NCBI RefSeq assembly: GCF_000711795.1
Contig: NZ_JONH01000010.1
Coordinates: forward strand, 124,001 to 188,000
Reading direction: 5' to 3'
Origin: Vibrio pacinii DSM 19139
GTDB lineage: Bacteria; Pseudomonadota; Gammaproteobacteria; Enterobacterales; Vibrionaceae
DNA length: 64,000 bases
The notes under the pieces are model-generated. The model did no database searches. It was not told the DNA's origin and saw nothing but the letters and a program-made list of their open reading frames with translations. Shown piece by piece: positions 12,108 through 20,639 of the stretch (the stretch's first letter is position 1; each line of letters opens with the position of its first letter). Position numbers and translations under genes: made by a program.

Positions 12108-12459
12108 CCGCGCACAAGGCGAATACTACGAAGTCGCAGCAGAAAAGCATCTTATCTGTTGCGGCTTGTCGCCAATTGAGAGAAACTTCTCGGTCAAAGG
12201 TGGAGAAATAGATCTGATCATGCGCGATGGTCACACTATCGTCTTTGTCGAAGTGCGCTACCGGAAGAGCCAAGCTTATGGCCACGCGGCTGAAACCGTG
12301 ACGTGGAATAAGATGCAAAAGCTGATAAAAGCGGCCAATCTTTGGCTACTCAAACAGGGCTTATCCGTCTACTCAACAGATTTTCGCTTTGATTTGATTG
12401 CCATTCACCAACAGGGCAAACAAATTGAGTGGATAAAAAATGCAATTACTCAAGGATAA
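12094..12459 (+). CDS. yraN: UPF0102 family protein YraN (putative endonuclease-like fold)
   Basis: Small protein with a restriction-endonuclease-like core: GGEIDLIMRDG and VFVEVRYRKS give the E-x-D-(x)n-E-x-R/K pattern of that fold. The cellular function is not established. The start is uncertain. The frame is open from 12019, inside lpoA, but GTG at 12094 gives 121 residues, close to the family norm, with a 14-base overlap with lpoA; GTG at 12070 is the alternative. It is probably translationally coupled to lpoA. diaA follows three bases after its stop. Confidence 0.85.
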   Translation: MSSNSRAQGEYYEVAAEKHLICCGLSPIERNFSVKGGEIDLIMRDGHTIVFVEVRYRKSQAYGHAAETVTWNKMQKLIKAANLWLLKQGLSVYSTDFRFDLIAIHQQGKQIEWIKNAITQG

Positions 12460-12462
12460 TCG

Positions 12463-13053
12463 ATGCTAGACAGCATTAAAGACAGTTTTACAGAAAGCAT
12501 TCAAATTCAGATCGCCGCTGCAGAAGCCTTGCCTGACGCCATTACTCACGCCGCTCAAGCTATGGTTTCGAGTCTGCTTAATGGTAATAAGATCCTTTGC
12601 TGTGGTAATGGTGGCTCTTCTTCAAACGCCCAACAATTTGTCTCTTGTCTTCTCAACCGTTTTGAAACTGAGCGCCCTAGCTTGCCGGGTATGGCATTAA
12701 CAGCAGATAATACCACTTTAACTGCCGTGGCTAACGATTATCACTATCAGGAAATTTTTTCGAAGCAGGTACGCGCGTTTGGTCAAGCTGGCGATATTTT
12801 GCTCGCCATTTCAACCAGCGGCAACAGCAAAAATATTATCAAGGCGATGGAAGCCGCTGTGACTCGTGATATGACCATCATTGCACTTACTGGTAAAGAT
12901 GGTGGTGAAATGGCTGGCTTATTAGGCGAGCATGACGTTGAGATTCGTATTCCATCCCACAGAACGGCGCGAATTCATGAAGTTCATATGGTGACCTTGC
13001 ATTGTTTATGTGACCTTATCGATCAGGTGTTATTCCCCGCCCACGAAGAGTAA
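12463..13053 (+). CDS. diaA: DnaA initiator-associating protein DiaA (SIS domain)
   Basis: Tetrameric SIS-domain protein that binds DnaA and promotes its assembly at oriC. It is 196 residues, with SIS-fold motifs [14 protein letters not shown] and [17 protein letters not shown]. It is related to phosphoheptose isomerase GmhA, for which it is often mistaken; the yraN-diaA-dolP neighbourhood favours DiaA. The ATG has AAGGA six bases upstream. Third gene of the lpoA operon. Confidence 0.9.
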   Translation: MLDSIKDSFTESIQIQIAAAEALPDAITHAAQAMVSSLLNGNKILCCGNGGSSSNAQQFVSCLLNRFETERPSLPGMALTADNTTLTAVANDYHYQEIFSKQVRAFGQAGDILLAISTSGNSKNIIKAMEAAVTRDMTIIALTGKDGGEMAGLLGEHDVEIRIPSHRTARIHEVHMVTLHCLCDLIDQVLFPAHEE

Positions 13054-13062
13054 ATGTAAATA

Positions 13063-13629
13063 ATGAAGTTATTTAAATTACTAGTACTGTCACTATTTAT
13101 CGCCACTACCTCTGGTTGTGCCGGATTGATCGTGGCAGGCGCCGCAACCACCGCCAATATCGTTATCGATCCGCGCACCACTCAAGAAATTTGGAACGAC
13201 AATAATATTGAGCTTGAAGTGGCTGGCATTGGTAACAAAGCCCCTTTCCGCGGTAACGCACGCATTACTGCGAGTTCATACAATGGCACTGTCGTGTTGC
13301 TTGGCCAAGTCAATAGCGAACAACTCAAACGCGAATTTGAAAGCCAAGCTCGTAACATCAAAGGCATCACGACCATTCACAACCAATTACGTGTTAAACC
13401 ACCGCTATCAGTGGGTGAGATCAGCCATGACAGTTGGATCACAACCAAAGTGAAGTCAGCTTTCTTGGCGGATTCTGAGCTCAACCGTATCAAAATTAAA
13501 GTCATCACCGAAGATAAAGAAGTGTTCTTACTCGGATACGTTTCCCAGCAACACGCTGATAAAGCCATTGAGATTGCGCGTAATACGTCTGGTGTAAAGC
13601 AAGTTATTCGCGCGTTTTATCAAGAATAG
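13063..13629 (+). CDS. dolP: Outer-membrane lipoprotein DolP (dual BON domain)
   Basis: Lipoprotein that supports outer-membrane integrity and BAM function and gathers at division sites in E. coli. The 188 residues have a signal peptide ending TTSGC (lipidation at this Cys), then two BON domains: about 45-115 (ASSYNGTVVLLGQV) and 122-188 (VFLLGYVSQQHADKA). Older annotations call it a haemolysin, which is misleading. It is last in the lpoA operon, followed by a strong terminator shared with sspB. Confidence 0.92.
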   Translation: MKLFKLLVLSLFIATTSGCAGLIVAGAATTANIVIDPRTTQEIWNDNNIELEVAGIGNKAPFRGNARITASSYNGTVVLLGQVNSEQLKREFESQARNIKGITTIHNQLRVKPPLSVGEISHDSWITTKVKSAFLADSELNRIKIKVITEDKEVFLLGYVSQQHADKAIEIARNTSGVKQVIRAFYQE

Positions 13630-13644
13630 TGACTTTTAGAAAGG

Positions 13645-13680
13645 CAAAAAAAAAGCAGCGGAAACGCTGCTTTTTTTATT
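13645..13680. terminator. Bidirectional terminator between dolP and sspB
   Basis: AAAGCAGCG-GAAA-CGCTGCTTT is flanked by an A run on the left and a T run on the right, so it can end transcription in both directions. It overlaps the last codons and stop of sspB. Confidence 0.85.
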
Positions 13681-14155
13681 TAATGACTCTTAGGCTTGGT
13701 CGGCCTTTTGGTCTTGGCGGTTCTTCATCTGATGATGCATCAAGCTCATCATTATCGGTTGCAACAGATAGCGGTTGAGGCTCTTCTGTTACCTCTTCAA
13801 TGCCCGGTTCTTGATACTCACCCATGTAGGCTTCTTCTGGTTCAAACATCGTACCCGCGCCATTTTCACGCGCATAGATAGCTTGAACCGCATACAAAGG
13901 AACAATCACCGAGTGAGGACGACCACTAAAGCGAGCACTAAACGTCACCGCTTCGTTGCCAAGCTCTAGGTTGCCGACCGCTCTTGGAGCGATATTAAGG
14001 ATAATTTGTCCATCTTGAACAAACTCAACCGGAACACGCACGCCAGACATTTCCGCGTCAACCACGAGATGAGGCGTTAAATCATTATCGACCAGCCACT
14101 CATAAAATGCGCGAAGCATATAAGGGCGGCGTGGTGTCATATTTACGATATCCAT
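13676..14155 (-). CDS. sspB: ClpXP protease specificity-enhancing factor SspB
   Basis: Adaptor that binds ssrA-tagged and other substrates and tethers them to ClpX. The N-terminal dimeric SspB fold (TPRRPYMLRAFYEWLVDN, LNIAPRAVGNLELG, ARENGAGTMFEPEEAY) covers residues 1-110. A flexible acidic linker follows, then a C-terminal ClpX-binding tail (RPSLRVIK). It is 159 residues and lies 11 bases after sspA, as in E. coli. The gene end overlaps the shared terminator. Confidence 0.96.
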   Translation of the reverse strand: MDIVNMTPRRPYMLRAFYEWLVDNDLTPHLVVDAEMSGVRVPVEFVQDGQIILNIAPRAVGNLELGNEAVTFSARFSGRPHSVIVPLYAVQAIYARENGAGTMFEPEEAYMGEYQEPGIEEVTEEPQPLSVATDNDELDASSDEEPPRPKGRPSLRVIK

Positions 14156-14166
14156 CTTCTCGCCAA

Positions 14167-14802
14167 TTAACGAGTCAAACGCATTTCACGTTCCGCTTCG
14201 GTCAACGAAGCGAGGAATGAATCACGTTCGAAGACGCGGTTCATGTAAATTTTCAGTTCTTTTGAACCAGGACCTACAAGCTCGATACCCAGTTGTGGCA
14301 AACGCCACAGTAACGGAGCTAGGTAACAGTCAATCAAGCTGAACTCTTCACTCATGAAGTACTCGTACTCAGCGAAAACAGGACCAAGAGTCAGAAGATC
14401 GTTACGCAGTTTATTGCGCGCAGCTTCTGCTTCTTCAGCACTACCTTTGACTACTTTTTCAGCAAGGGTGTACCAGTTTTTCTCAATGCGGAAAATCATC
14501 AGACGGCTATTACCGCGCGCCACAGGATAAACCGGCATCAATGGTGGATGAGGGAAACGCTCATCTAGGTATTCCATGATGATCTTTGAATCGTAAAGCG
14601 CAAGCTCACGGTCAACTAAAGTTGGTACTGTTTTATATGGGTTAAGCTCAATCAGCTCAGCCGGTAGATTTGCTTCATCGACAAGCTCAACTTCAACACT
14701 TACACCCTTTTCTGCTAGAACGATACGTACCTGATGGCTATACATATCAGATGCACTTGAAAATAGAGTCATCACAGAACGTTTATTGGCAGCTACAGCC
14801 AT
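14167..14802 (-). CDS. sspA: Stringent starvation protein A SspA (GST-fold RNA polymerase-associated protein)
   Basis: Glutathione-S-transferase-fold protein without GST activity that binds RNA polymerase and affects stationary-phase and virulence genes. It begins MAVAANKRSVMTLFS; GST N-terminal domain about residues 9-85, C-terminal helical domain 90-205. The frame opens five codons earlier, but GGAGGG directly precedes the ATG at 14802. Product is 211 residues. Cotranscribed with sspB. Confidence 0.96.
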   Translation of the reverse strand: MAVAANKRSVMTLFSSASDMYSHQVRIVLAEKGVSVEVELVDEANLPAELIELNPYKTVPTLVDRELALYDSKIIMEYLDERFPHPPLMPVYPVARGNSRLMIFRIEKNWYTLAEKVVKGSAEEAEAARNKLRNDLLTLGPVFAEYEYFMSEEFSLIDCYLAPLLWRLPQLGIELVGPGSKELKIYMNRVFERDSFLASLTEAEREMRLTR

Positions 14803-14825
14803 GGAGCCCTCCAGCACACTTACAT

Positions 14826-14859
14826 AATAAAAAACAATGGAGGCTAAGCCTCCATTGTT
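14826..14859 (-). terminator. Terminator of the petABC operon
   Basis: On the minus strand AACAATGGAGGC-TTA-GCCTCCATTGTT, a 12-base-pair perfect stem, is followed by TTTTTTATTA. It lies between petC and sspA. Confidence 0.88.
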
Positions 14860-14899
14860 AAGTTCAAAAATTGGAAATTAGCACGGTATGTTAGCACAA

Positions 14900-15637
14900 T
14901 TAGTGCACATCACGCCAATACTCTTTCTTCAGTAGTACAACCACGATAGTGAAGATGACAAGGAAAGCCATCGCCCACCAACCTAGAGCATGACGCTCAA
15001 GTTTGACAGGGTCACCTGAGTACTCAAGGAAGTTAACCAGATCGCGCACGGCGTTGTCATACTCTTCACGGTTAAGTTCGCCTGTGCCAGTTGATTCAAC
15101 GCCAACCACTTTAGTCACTTCCTGACCATCTACGATATGCGTTTCGTAAACTGGTGAAGGGATACCTTGCAGTTCTTCAAGAACGTGAGGCATACCAACG
15201 CTTGGGAAGACAATGTTGTTGACGCCAAATGGGCGGCTTGGGTCTGCATAGAAAGAGCGCAGGTAAGTGTAAAGCCAGTCTGTACCTCGCACGCGAGCCA
15301 CAAGCGTTAGGTCTGGCGGTGGAGCACCAAACCATTTCGCTGCTGAGTCTTCACTCATAGCATTTTCCATCAGATCGCCTACCTTAGCTTCAGGATCAAA
15401 GATAAGGTTCTCTTTGAGTAGATCAGTAGGAATACCAATATCACGCCCGACACGCTCATAACGCTGATATTGCGCTGAGTGACAGGCAAAACAGTAGTTC
15501 ATAAACAACTTCGCACCATTTTGCAGCGAAGCTTGGTCGGTCAAATCGTTGTTTGCTTTATCAAGTGGTACTTTCGCGCCCGCTGCCATCGCTAATGAAG
15601 GCAGCATTGCAAATAAAATTACAATCCATTTTTTCAT
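14900..15637 (-). CDS. petC: Ubiquinol-cytochrome c reductase, cytochrome c1 subunit
   Basis: Membrane-anchored c-type haem subunit of the bc1 complex, passing electrons from the Rieske centre to soluble cytochrome c. The signal peptide ends near residue 19 (SLAMA-AG). The haem-binding motif CFACH is at 49-53. A C-terminal membrane anchor (WWAMAFLVIFTIVVVLL) ends in a charged tail. It is 245 residues. The ATG overlaps the petB stop by four bases. Last gene of the petABC operon. Confidence 0.95.
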   Translation of the reverse strand: MKKWIVILFAMLPSLAMAAGAKVPLDKANNDLTDQASLQNGAKLFMNYCFACHSAQYQRYERVGRDIGIPTDLLKENLIFDPEAKVGDLMENAMSEDSAAKWFGAPPPDLTLVARVRGTDWLYTYLRSFYADPSRPFGVNNIVFPSVGMPHVLEELQGIPSPVYETHIVDGQEVTKVVGVESTGTGELNREEYDNAVRDLVNFLEYSGDPVKLERHALGWWAMAFLVIFTIVVVLLKKEYWRDVH

Positions 15638-16899
15638 TTGAATGTCACCCTTTCTGGTAGTGGCTTAGTCGCTTCGTTCTTACTGTAGAAGTACAGCAGT
15701 ACGAAGAACATGAAGTAAGCTAAGCTAAAGATCTGAGCTAGCAGCGTATAAGTTGGTGTTGCAGGTAGCGCACCTAGAACGCCTAACGCGATAAAGCTGA
15801 TCGTAAACTGGATGATATTGAATAAATGGAACTTACTGCGGTAACGGTAAGAACGAACTTTACAACGGTCTAACCACGGCAGAAGGAATAGCACTACGAT
15901 TGATGCGCCCATTGCAATAACACCCAGCAGCTTATCTGGAACCGCACGTAGAATCGCGTAGAACGGCGTGAAGTACCATACTGGCGCAATATGCTCAGGT
16001 GTTTTTAGCGGGTTAGCGGCTTCAAAGTTAGGTGGCTCAAGGAAGTAACCGCCCATCTCTGGGTTGAAGAACAGCACGTAACAGAACAGGAACAAGAATC
16101 CAGCCACACCAACCATGTCTTTCACTGTCCCGTAAGGGTGGAAAGGAACGGAATCGATGATGTCGTACTTCTTCGTATAGTCTTTATGGAATTTAAACTG
16201 CGTCTGGTAGTCATCGCCCATAGAGCCTTTTGGCAGTTTAGTTTCAATGCCGTCAGGGTTATTCGAGCCCACCTCATGCAGTGCAAGTACGTGCAGAACA
16301 ATCAGCAATAACAGCACGATAGGTAACGCGATAACGTGCAGTGCAAAGAAACGGTTTAGCGTCGCACCTGAGATAACGTAGTCACCACGAATCCATAGTG
16401 TTAAGTCATCACCGATAACCGGAATCGCACCAAATAGCGAGATGATTACCTGGGCACCCCAGTATGACATCTGACCCCAAGGGAGTAGGTATCCCATGAA
16501 AGCTTCTGCCATTAACACGAGGAAGATCAGCATACCGAACAGCCATAGAAGCTCACGAGGCTTTTGGTATGAGCCGTAAATTAAGCCACGGAACATGTGC
16601 AGGTAGACCACAACAAAGAACGCTGACGCGCCTGTTGAGTGCATATAACGCAGTAACCAGCCGTATTCGACATCACGCATGATGTATTCAACAGAGGCAA
16701 ACGCGCCATCACCGGATGGGACGTAGTTCATTGTTAACCAAATACCCGTAAGGATTTGGTTGACCAAAACAAGCATTGCCAATGAGCCAAACAGATACCA
16801 GAAGTTAAAGTTCTTCGGCATCGGGTACTCAGAAAGGTGCTTCTTGTACGCATTCATTGCGGGTATGCGTTTTTCTACCCAATCAAGTAGAGCTTGCAT
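15634..16899 (-). CDS. petB: Ubiquinol-cytochrome c reductase, cytochrome b subunit
   Basis: Integral membrane di-haem subunit holding both quinone sites of the bc1 complex. The 421 residues contain about eight membrane helices. Haem ligands are H87/H188 and H101/H203. The quinol-site PEWY motif reads PVWY (residues 306-309), so the usual glutamate is valine (see findings). It overlaps petA by one base (TAATG) and petC by four. Confidence 0.95.
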   Translation of the reverse strand: MQALLDWVEKRIPAMNAYKKHLSEYPMPKNFNFWYLFGSLAMLVLVNQILTGIWLTMNYVPSGDGAFASVEYIMRDVEYGWLLRYMHSTGASAFFVVVYLHMFRGLIYGSYQKPRELLWLFGMLIFLVLMAEAFMGYLLPWGQMSYWGAQVIISLFGAIPVIGDDLTLWIRGDYVISGATLNRFFALHVIALPIVLLLLIVLHVLALHEVGSNNPDGIETKLPKGSMGDDYQTQFKFHKDYTKKYDIIDSVPFHPYGTVKDMVGVAGFLFLFCYVLFFNPEMGGYFLEPPNFEAANPLKTPEHIAPVWYFTPFYAILRAVPDKLLGVIAMGASIVVLFLLPWLDRCKVRSYRYRSKFHLFNIIQFTISFIALGVLGALPATPTYTLLAQIFSLAYFMFFVLLYFYSKNEATKPLPERVTFK

Positions 16900-17492
16900 T
16901 ATGCCTCCCCTTCTTCGTCAACACCGATAATAATCTTGGTATCGCTCAGATACATATGTTTAGGAACAACTAGATTTAATGGCGCTGGAACGCCCTGGAA
17001 AACACGTCCAGCCATGTCAAATTTCGAACCGTGACATGGGCAGAAGAATCCTGATTTCACACCCTGAACTTGCTCGCTAAAACTGTCAGGTAAATAAGTA
17101 GGTGAACACCCGAGGTGTGTACAGATACCAACCGCGACAAAGTACTCAGGCTTTATTGAGCGGTAAGCATTTTGAGCATAAGTCGGTTGCTGTTCTTCGC
17201 CTGAAGAAGGGTCACGTAACTGACCATCAAGATCTTTGAGCATATCAACCACTGATTGTGCGCGGCGAACTACCCATACCGGCTTTCCTCGCCACTCGAC
17301 GCGTACCATTTGCCCTTCTTCAAGTTTACCGATATCAACTTCAACAGGGGCACCCGCCGCTTTGGCTTTCTCACTTGGGTTCCAAGATTTAATAAAAGGA
17401 ACGGCGACTGCAGCAGCCCCTAAACCACCAACAACAGCTGTTGTTGCAGTTAAGAAACGTCTGCGACCGTTATTTAAAGGCGCATTGCTCAT
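16899..17492 (-). CDS. petA: Ubiquinol-cytochrome c reductase, Rieske iron-sulfur subunit
   Basis: 2Fe-2S subunit of the bc1 complex. A twin-arginine signal-anchor (RRRFLTATTAVVGGLG) keeps it in the membrane after Tat export. Cluster ligands are in CTHLGC (124-129) and CPCHGS (151-156). I chose the ATG at 17492 (MSNAPLNNG), which has GGGAG nine bases upstream; the ATG eight codons earlier has no RBS. Product is 197 residues. First gene of petABC, with its own promoter about 100 bases upstream. Confidence 0.95.
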   Translation of the reverse strand: MSNAPLNNGRRRFLTATTAVVGGLGAAAVAVPFIKSWNPSEKAKAAGAPVEVDIGKLEEGQMVRVEWRGKPVWVVRRAQSVVDMLKDLDGQLRDPSSGEEQQPTYAQNAYRSIKPEYFVAVGICTHLGCSPTYLPDSFSEQVQGVKSGFFCPCHGSKFDMAGRVFQGVPAPLNLVVPKHMYLSDTKIIIGVDEEGEA

Positions 17493-17590
17493 CCAAACAT
17501 TCTCCCATTTGCTCATTGTGGATTGTTATTATTCCGCTTAAAGAGCATGGCTAACAAAATACGAATTTAGTTGTATTTATTTGATGGCAA

Positions 17591-17619
17591 ATGATAAATA
17601 AAACCCTACTTTTTGACAA
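17591..17619 (-). promoter_or_regulatory. Promoter of petABC
   Basis: On the minus strand TTGTCA (17614-17619), a 17-base spacer, then TATCAT (17591-17596): five of six matches at both boxes. About 40 bases further upstream is a perfect inverted repeat AGGCGA-A-TCGCCT (17649-17661) that could be an operator. The rest of the 17493-17821 gap holds only the rpsI terminator. Confidence 0.65.
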
Positions 17620-17742
17620 GATAAAGCTACCTTTTTGTAACATTTGTGAGGCGAATCGCCTATGAGGTCACAAAAGCAGTATAACTAAGACAAAACAATC
17701 AGTAAGTACGGGGGAGATAGGACTTTTTTAGAGTAGAAAAAC

Positions 17743-17772
17743 AAAAAAGCCTGGCAAGAAGCCAGGCTTTTG
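17743..17772 (-). terminator. Terminator of rplM-rpsI
   Basis: On the minus strand AAAAGCCTGGC-TTCTT-GCCAGGCTTTT followed by TTG and more Ts. It lies 50 bases past the rpsI stop. Confidence 0.88.
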
Positions 17773-17821
17773 TATCCACATTCCAATGCAAGCATTGAAC
17801 GTAAATCTTTTCGAAAAAAGA

Positions 17822-18214
17822 TTAACGCTTAGAGAATTGTGGTTTACGACGTGCTTTACGTAGACCAACTTTCTTACGTTCAACGCAACGAGCGTCACGA
17901 GTAACGTAACCAGCTGCACGTAGAGCAGGACGGAAAGACTCATCGTATTCCATTAGAGCACGTGTGATACCGTGACGGATCGCACCTGCCTGACCTGAAA
18001 TACCGCCACCTTTTACAGTAACGTATAGGTCTAGTTTATCAGTTAGTTCAACTAGCTCTAGAGGTTGTTTAACAACCATGCGAGAAGTTGGACGACCGAA
18101 GTACTCATCAAGGCTACGCTTGTTGACTACAATGTTGCCGCTGCCTGGTTTAATAAAAACACGCGCAGCTGAGCTTTTGCGACGGCCAGTGCCGTAGTAT
18201 TGATTCTCTGCCAT
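17822..18214 (-). CDS. rpsI: 30S ribosomal protein S9
   Basis: Small-subunit protein whose C-terminal tail reaches the P-site tRNA. Starts [19 protein letters not shown] and ends in the invariant basic tail [14 protein letters not shown]. It is 130 residues, the standard length; the frame opens five codons earlier in the gap after rplM. It lies 15 bases after the rplM stop, the usual two-gene operon. Confidence 0.98.
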   Translation of the reverse strand: MAENQYYGTGRRKSSAARVFIKPGSGNIVVNKRSLDEYFGRPTSRMVVKQPLELVELTDKLDLYVTVKGGGISGQAGAIRHGITRALMEYDESFRPALRAAGYVTRDARCVERKKVGLRKARRKPQFSKR

Positions 18215-18229
18215 TTTCGAAATCCCCAA

Positions 18230-18658
18230 TTAGATGTCTAGTACTTGTGGTTGTTGAGCAACATGGTTGTGCTCAGCGCCAGCGTAAACTTTCAGCTTAC
18301 GGTACATAGCACGGCCAAGAGGACCACGTGGTAGCATACCTTTAACCGCTAGCTCAATCGCCATCTCAGGCTTACGATCAATCAGCTTTTCAAAAGTGAT
18401 TGATTTTAGGCCGCCTGGAAATTCAGAGTGACGGTAGTAAATTTTACCTTTAGCCTTGTTACCAGTTACAGTAACTTTCTCTGCATTGATAACGATGATG
18501 TAATCACCAGTGTCAACGTGAGGAGTGTATTCAGCTTTATGTTTGCCACGTAGGCGAGATGCAATTTCACTTGCTAGACGGCCAAGAGTTTTACCTTCAG
18601 CGTCTACAACATACCAGTCGCGTTTTACAGTTTCTGGTTTAGCAACGAAAGTTTTCAT
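18230..18658 (-). CDS. rplM: 50S ribosomal protein L13
   Basis: Early-assembling large-subunit protein. It is 142 residues; motifs are [33 protein letters not shown] N-terminus, [18 protein letters not shown] and [19 protein letters not shown]. First gene of the rplM-rpsI operon, preceded by a structured leader. In E. coli L13 represses its own mRNA through such a leader. Confidence 0.98.
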   Translation of the reverse strand: MKTFVAKPETVKRDWYVVDAEGKTLGRLASEIASRLRGKHKAEYTPHVDTGDYIIVINAEKVTVTGNKAKGKIYYRHSEFPGGLKSITFEKLIDRKPEMAIELAVKGMLPRGPLGRAMYRKLKVYAGAEHNHVAQQPQVLDI

Positions 18659-18812
18659 GCTAATAATAACCCGTTAATATTTAGATTTACACTTAAGGAG
18701 CTTTCGCTCCCACTGACTAAGAGTCCAGTCAACACCCCTTCGAGTGGTTGCACTCTCGACCCGTCATGTCGAAATACCTTCGATAATCAAGGTCTGCAGT
18801 AACGGTGGGTCG
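18659..18812 (-). promoter_or_regulatory. Structured 5' leader of rplM (possible L13 autoregulatory leader)
   Basis: About 150 bases lie between a candidate start site and the rplM ATG. On the minus strand they contain successive hairpins: CGAGAGTG...CACTCG, GACTGGACTCTTAGTC and GGGAGCGAAAGCTCC. Autogenous control by L13 is known in gammaproteobacteria; that this leader does the same is inferred from position and structure. Confidence 0.5.
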
Positions 18813-18816
18813 CAGG

Positions 18817-18822
18817 ATTATA
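18817..18822 (-). promoter_or_regulatory. Perfect -10 box (TATAAT) upstream of rplM
   Basis: The minus strand has CTCTATAATCCTGCGACC, a perfect TATAAT with a GC-rich discriminator, as in ribosomal promoters. I do not find a convincing -35 at 16-18 bases. Confidence 0.45.
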
Positions 18823-18901
18823 GAGAAGTCAGTTGAAAAAATCACCTCTTTTCGGCAAAAAAGGTATTTTTTTTTGCCCGGCAAGCCAGATAGCTCCTAG
18901 C

Positions 18902-20008
18902 TTAAGCTAAATGCTCTCTCGCGAGGTATTCATGACTTTGCATTTCTATCAATCGAGATTGGCAGCGCTTAAATTCAAACTCTAGCTGACCACCGGTATA
19001 TAGTGCACCCAGTTCAACTTGTGCCGAGATGATTAACTTAACGTGACGCTCATAAAACTCATCGACCAAGGCAATAAAACGTCTGGCGGCATCATCTATC
19101 GTAGATCCCATCTGCTTAACATCGGCCAACAGCACCGTATGGTAAATACGTGAAATTTCAATATAGTCATTTTGGCTGCGTGCCGATTGGCATAGTTGTT
19201 CAAAACTGGCGTGTAATACCCCATCCGATGCCTGAATAACATCAATCTGACGATGGTTAATCTCTATTGAGTCGACGACACGTTTATTGTCACCAACTAA
19301 TTGTTCGTAATAATGACGCAGGTTCTTGTCTGCCTGCTCATCGAGCGGCGAGTGGTAAATTTCAGCTTGCTCAAGCGTCCGTAGTCGATAATCAATGCCA
19401 CTATCAACATTCAATACCTCACAGTTGGTCTCAATAAGCTCAATCGCTGGAAGGAAGCGTGCTCGCTGTAAACCATTGCGGTACAGATCTTTAGGTGGGA
19501 TATTCGATGTCGCCACCAAAATAACGCCACGTTTAAATAGCGCTTGAAACAAGGTACCTAAGATCATCGCGTCAGTAATGTCAGAAACAAAAAACTCATC
19601 AAAACAGATGATCTCTGTCTCTGCTTTAAAGGTATCAGCAACCAGCTCCAATGGATCGTTAACATCACCTAATGCATTCAGTTCATCGTGTACGCGGTAC
19701 ATAAAACGGTGAAAGTGAACTCGCATCTTTTTTTCGGTCGGTAATGCCTCAAAGAAAGTATCAACCAGATAGGTTTTTCCACGCCCAACACCGCCCCAAA
19801 AGTAAAGCCCTTTAGGTATGTTATGTGGTTGCGGTTCAGGTCGATTAAACCAGTTACGCCAACGTGTTTTTTTTTCGACGGGTGTCGCCATGTAATCAAT
19901 AAACTCATGATAGAGTCTATCAAGAGCGGAAACGGCTTGAAGTTGAGCCGCATCTTTTTGAAAACCGTGTTCTTTTATATCTTTTTGGTAGATTTCTAGT
20001 GGCGTCAT
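18902..20008 (-). CDS. zapE: Cell division protein ZapE (AFG1-like ATPase)
   Basis: Cytoplasmic P-loop ATPase that associates with the Z-ring and is needed at high temperature or low oxygen in E. coli. The 368 residues have Walker A GGVGRGKT (72-79), Walker B IICFDEFFV (near 138-146) and sensor region VATSNIPP. It begins MTPLEIYQKDI. Divergent from zapG across a 152-base gap with repeated AACATGT elements. Its 3' side shows only a weak TTGCC-GG-GCAA plus T-run terminator near 18870. Confidence 0.94.
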   Translation of the reverse strand: MTPLEIYQKDIKEHGFQKDAAQLQAVSALDRLYHEFIDYMATPVEKKTRWRNWFNRPEPQPHNIPKGLYFWGGVGRGKTYLVDTFFEALPTEKKMRVHFHRFMYRVHDELNALGDVNDPLELVADTFKAETEIICFDEFFVSDITDAMILGTLFQALFKRGVILVATSNIPPKDLYRNGLQRARFLPAIELIETNCEVLNVDSGIDYRLRTLEQAEIYHSPLDEQADKNLRHYYEQLVGDNKRVVDSIEINHRQIDVIQASDGVLHASFEQLCQSARSQNDYIEISRIYHTVLLADVKQMGSTIDDAARRFIALVDEFYERHVKLIISAQVELGALYTGGQLEFEFKRCQSRLIEMQSHEYLAREHLA

Positions 20009-20091
20009 CGCTTCGTTACCTGATGAAGAAGACTGTTAAACTGCTATGTAGAGCACATGCATTTTGCTTTATTGGCTTACGCTCTCATAGT

Positions 20092-20136
20092 AACATGTCC
20101 AATGAACATGTGTAACTAACCAGTAAAAAACATGTT
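20092..20136. repeat. Three AACATGT elements between zapE and zapG
   Basis: AACATGT occurs at 20092-20098, 20105-20111 and 20129-20135; the last extends to the palindrome AACATGTT. They sit between two divergent genes, where an operator for a palindrome-reading regulator could lie. No regulator is implied by the sequence itself. Confidence 0.4.
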
Positions 20137-20160
20137 AAATAACAATGATAAGGAGCAATT

Positions 20161-20622
20161 ATGCCTTGGATCTACGCCCTAGTAGGCTTGCTTGTTGGTC
20201 TGGTGCTTGGTGTCGCTATTTCTCGTTTCACCACACCAAGTTACAAAAAACAGAAAAGCGTACAAAAAGATTTAGACAGTGCTAAATTCGAATTAGAACA
20301 ACAGAAGCAAGATCTAACCGATCACTTCGCTCAAACTGCAGAAATGCTCGATTCACTTGGTAAGGAGTACACCAAGCTTTATCAGCATATGGCCAAAACC
20401 TCTGCCGAATTGTTGCCCGCTATTCCAGAACAAGATAACCCATTCATTAAGAAGATCACGCAGCAAGACAACGTTGAAAACGGCGAAATCAATCATAGCG
20501 CTGATATTCAACCACTGAATGAAGCACCGAAGGATTACGCTTCAGGTTCGACTGGTCTATTAAAAGATCAGAAAAAAGAGATCCTCGACTCTCAAGACGT
20601 GGTTTCCGCTAAAGCGTCATAA
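20161..20622 (+). CDS. zapG: Envelope/cell-division protein ZapG (YhcB, DUF1043)
   Basis: Inner-membrane protein linked in E. coli to coordination of division and cell-wall or phospholipid synthesis. The 153 residues have an N-terminal membrane segment (PWIYALVGLLVGLVLGVAISRF), a coiled coil (about 30-70; QKDLDSAKFELEQQK), the conserved SLGKEYTKLYQHMAKTSAELLP, and a low-complexity acidic tail. RBS AAGGAG seven bases before the ATG. It is upstream of degQ, as yhcB is in E. coli. Confidence 0.92.
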   Translation: MPWIYALVGLLVGLVLGVAISRFTTPSYKKQKSVQKDLDSAKFELEQQKQDLTDHFAQTAEMLDSLGKEYTKLYQHMAKTSAELLPAIPEQDNPFIKKITQQDNVENGEINHSADIQPLNEAPKDYASGSTGLLKDQKKEILDSQDVVSAKAS

Positions 20623-20639
20623 CAACAATCTTATTATGC

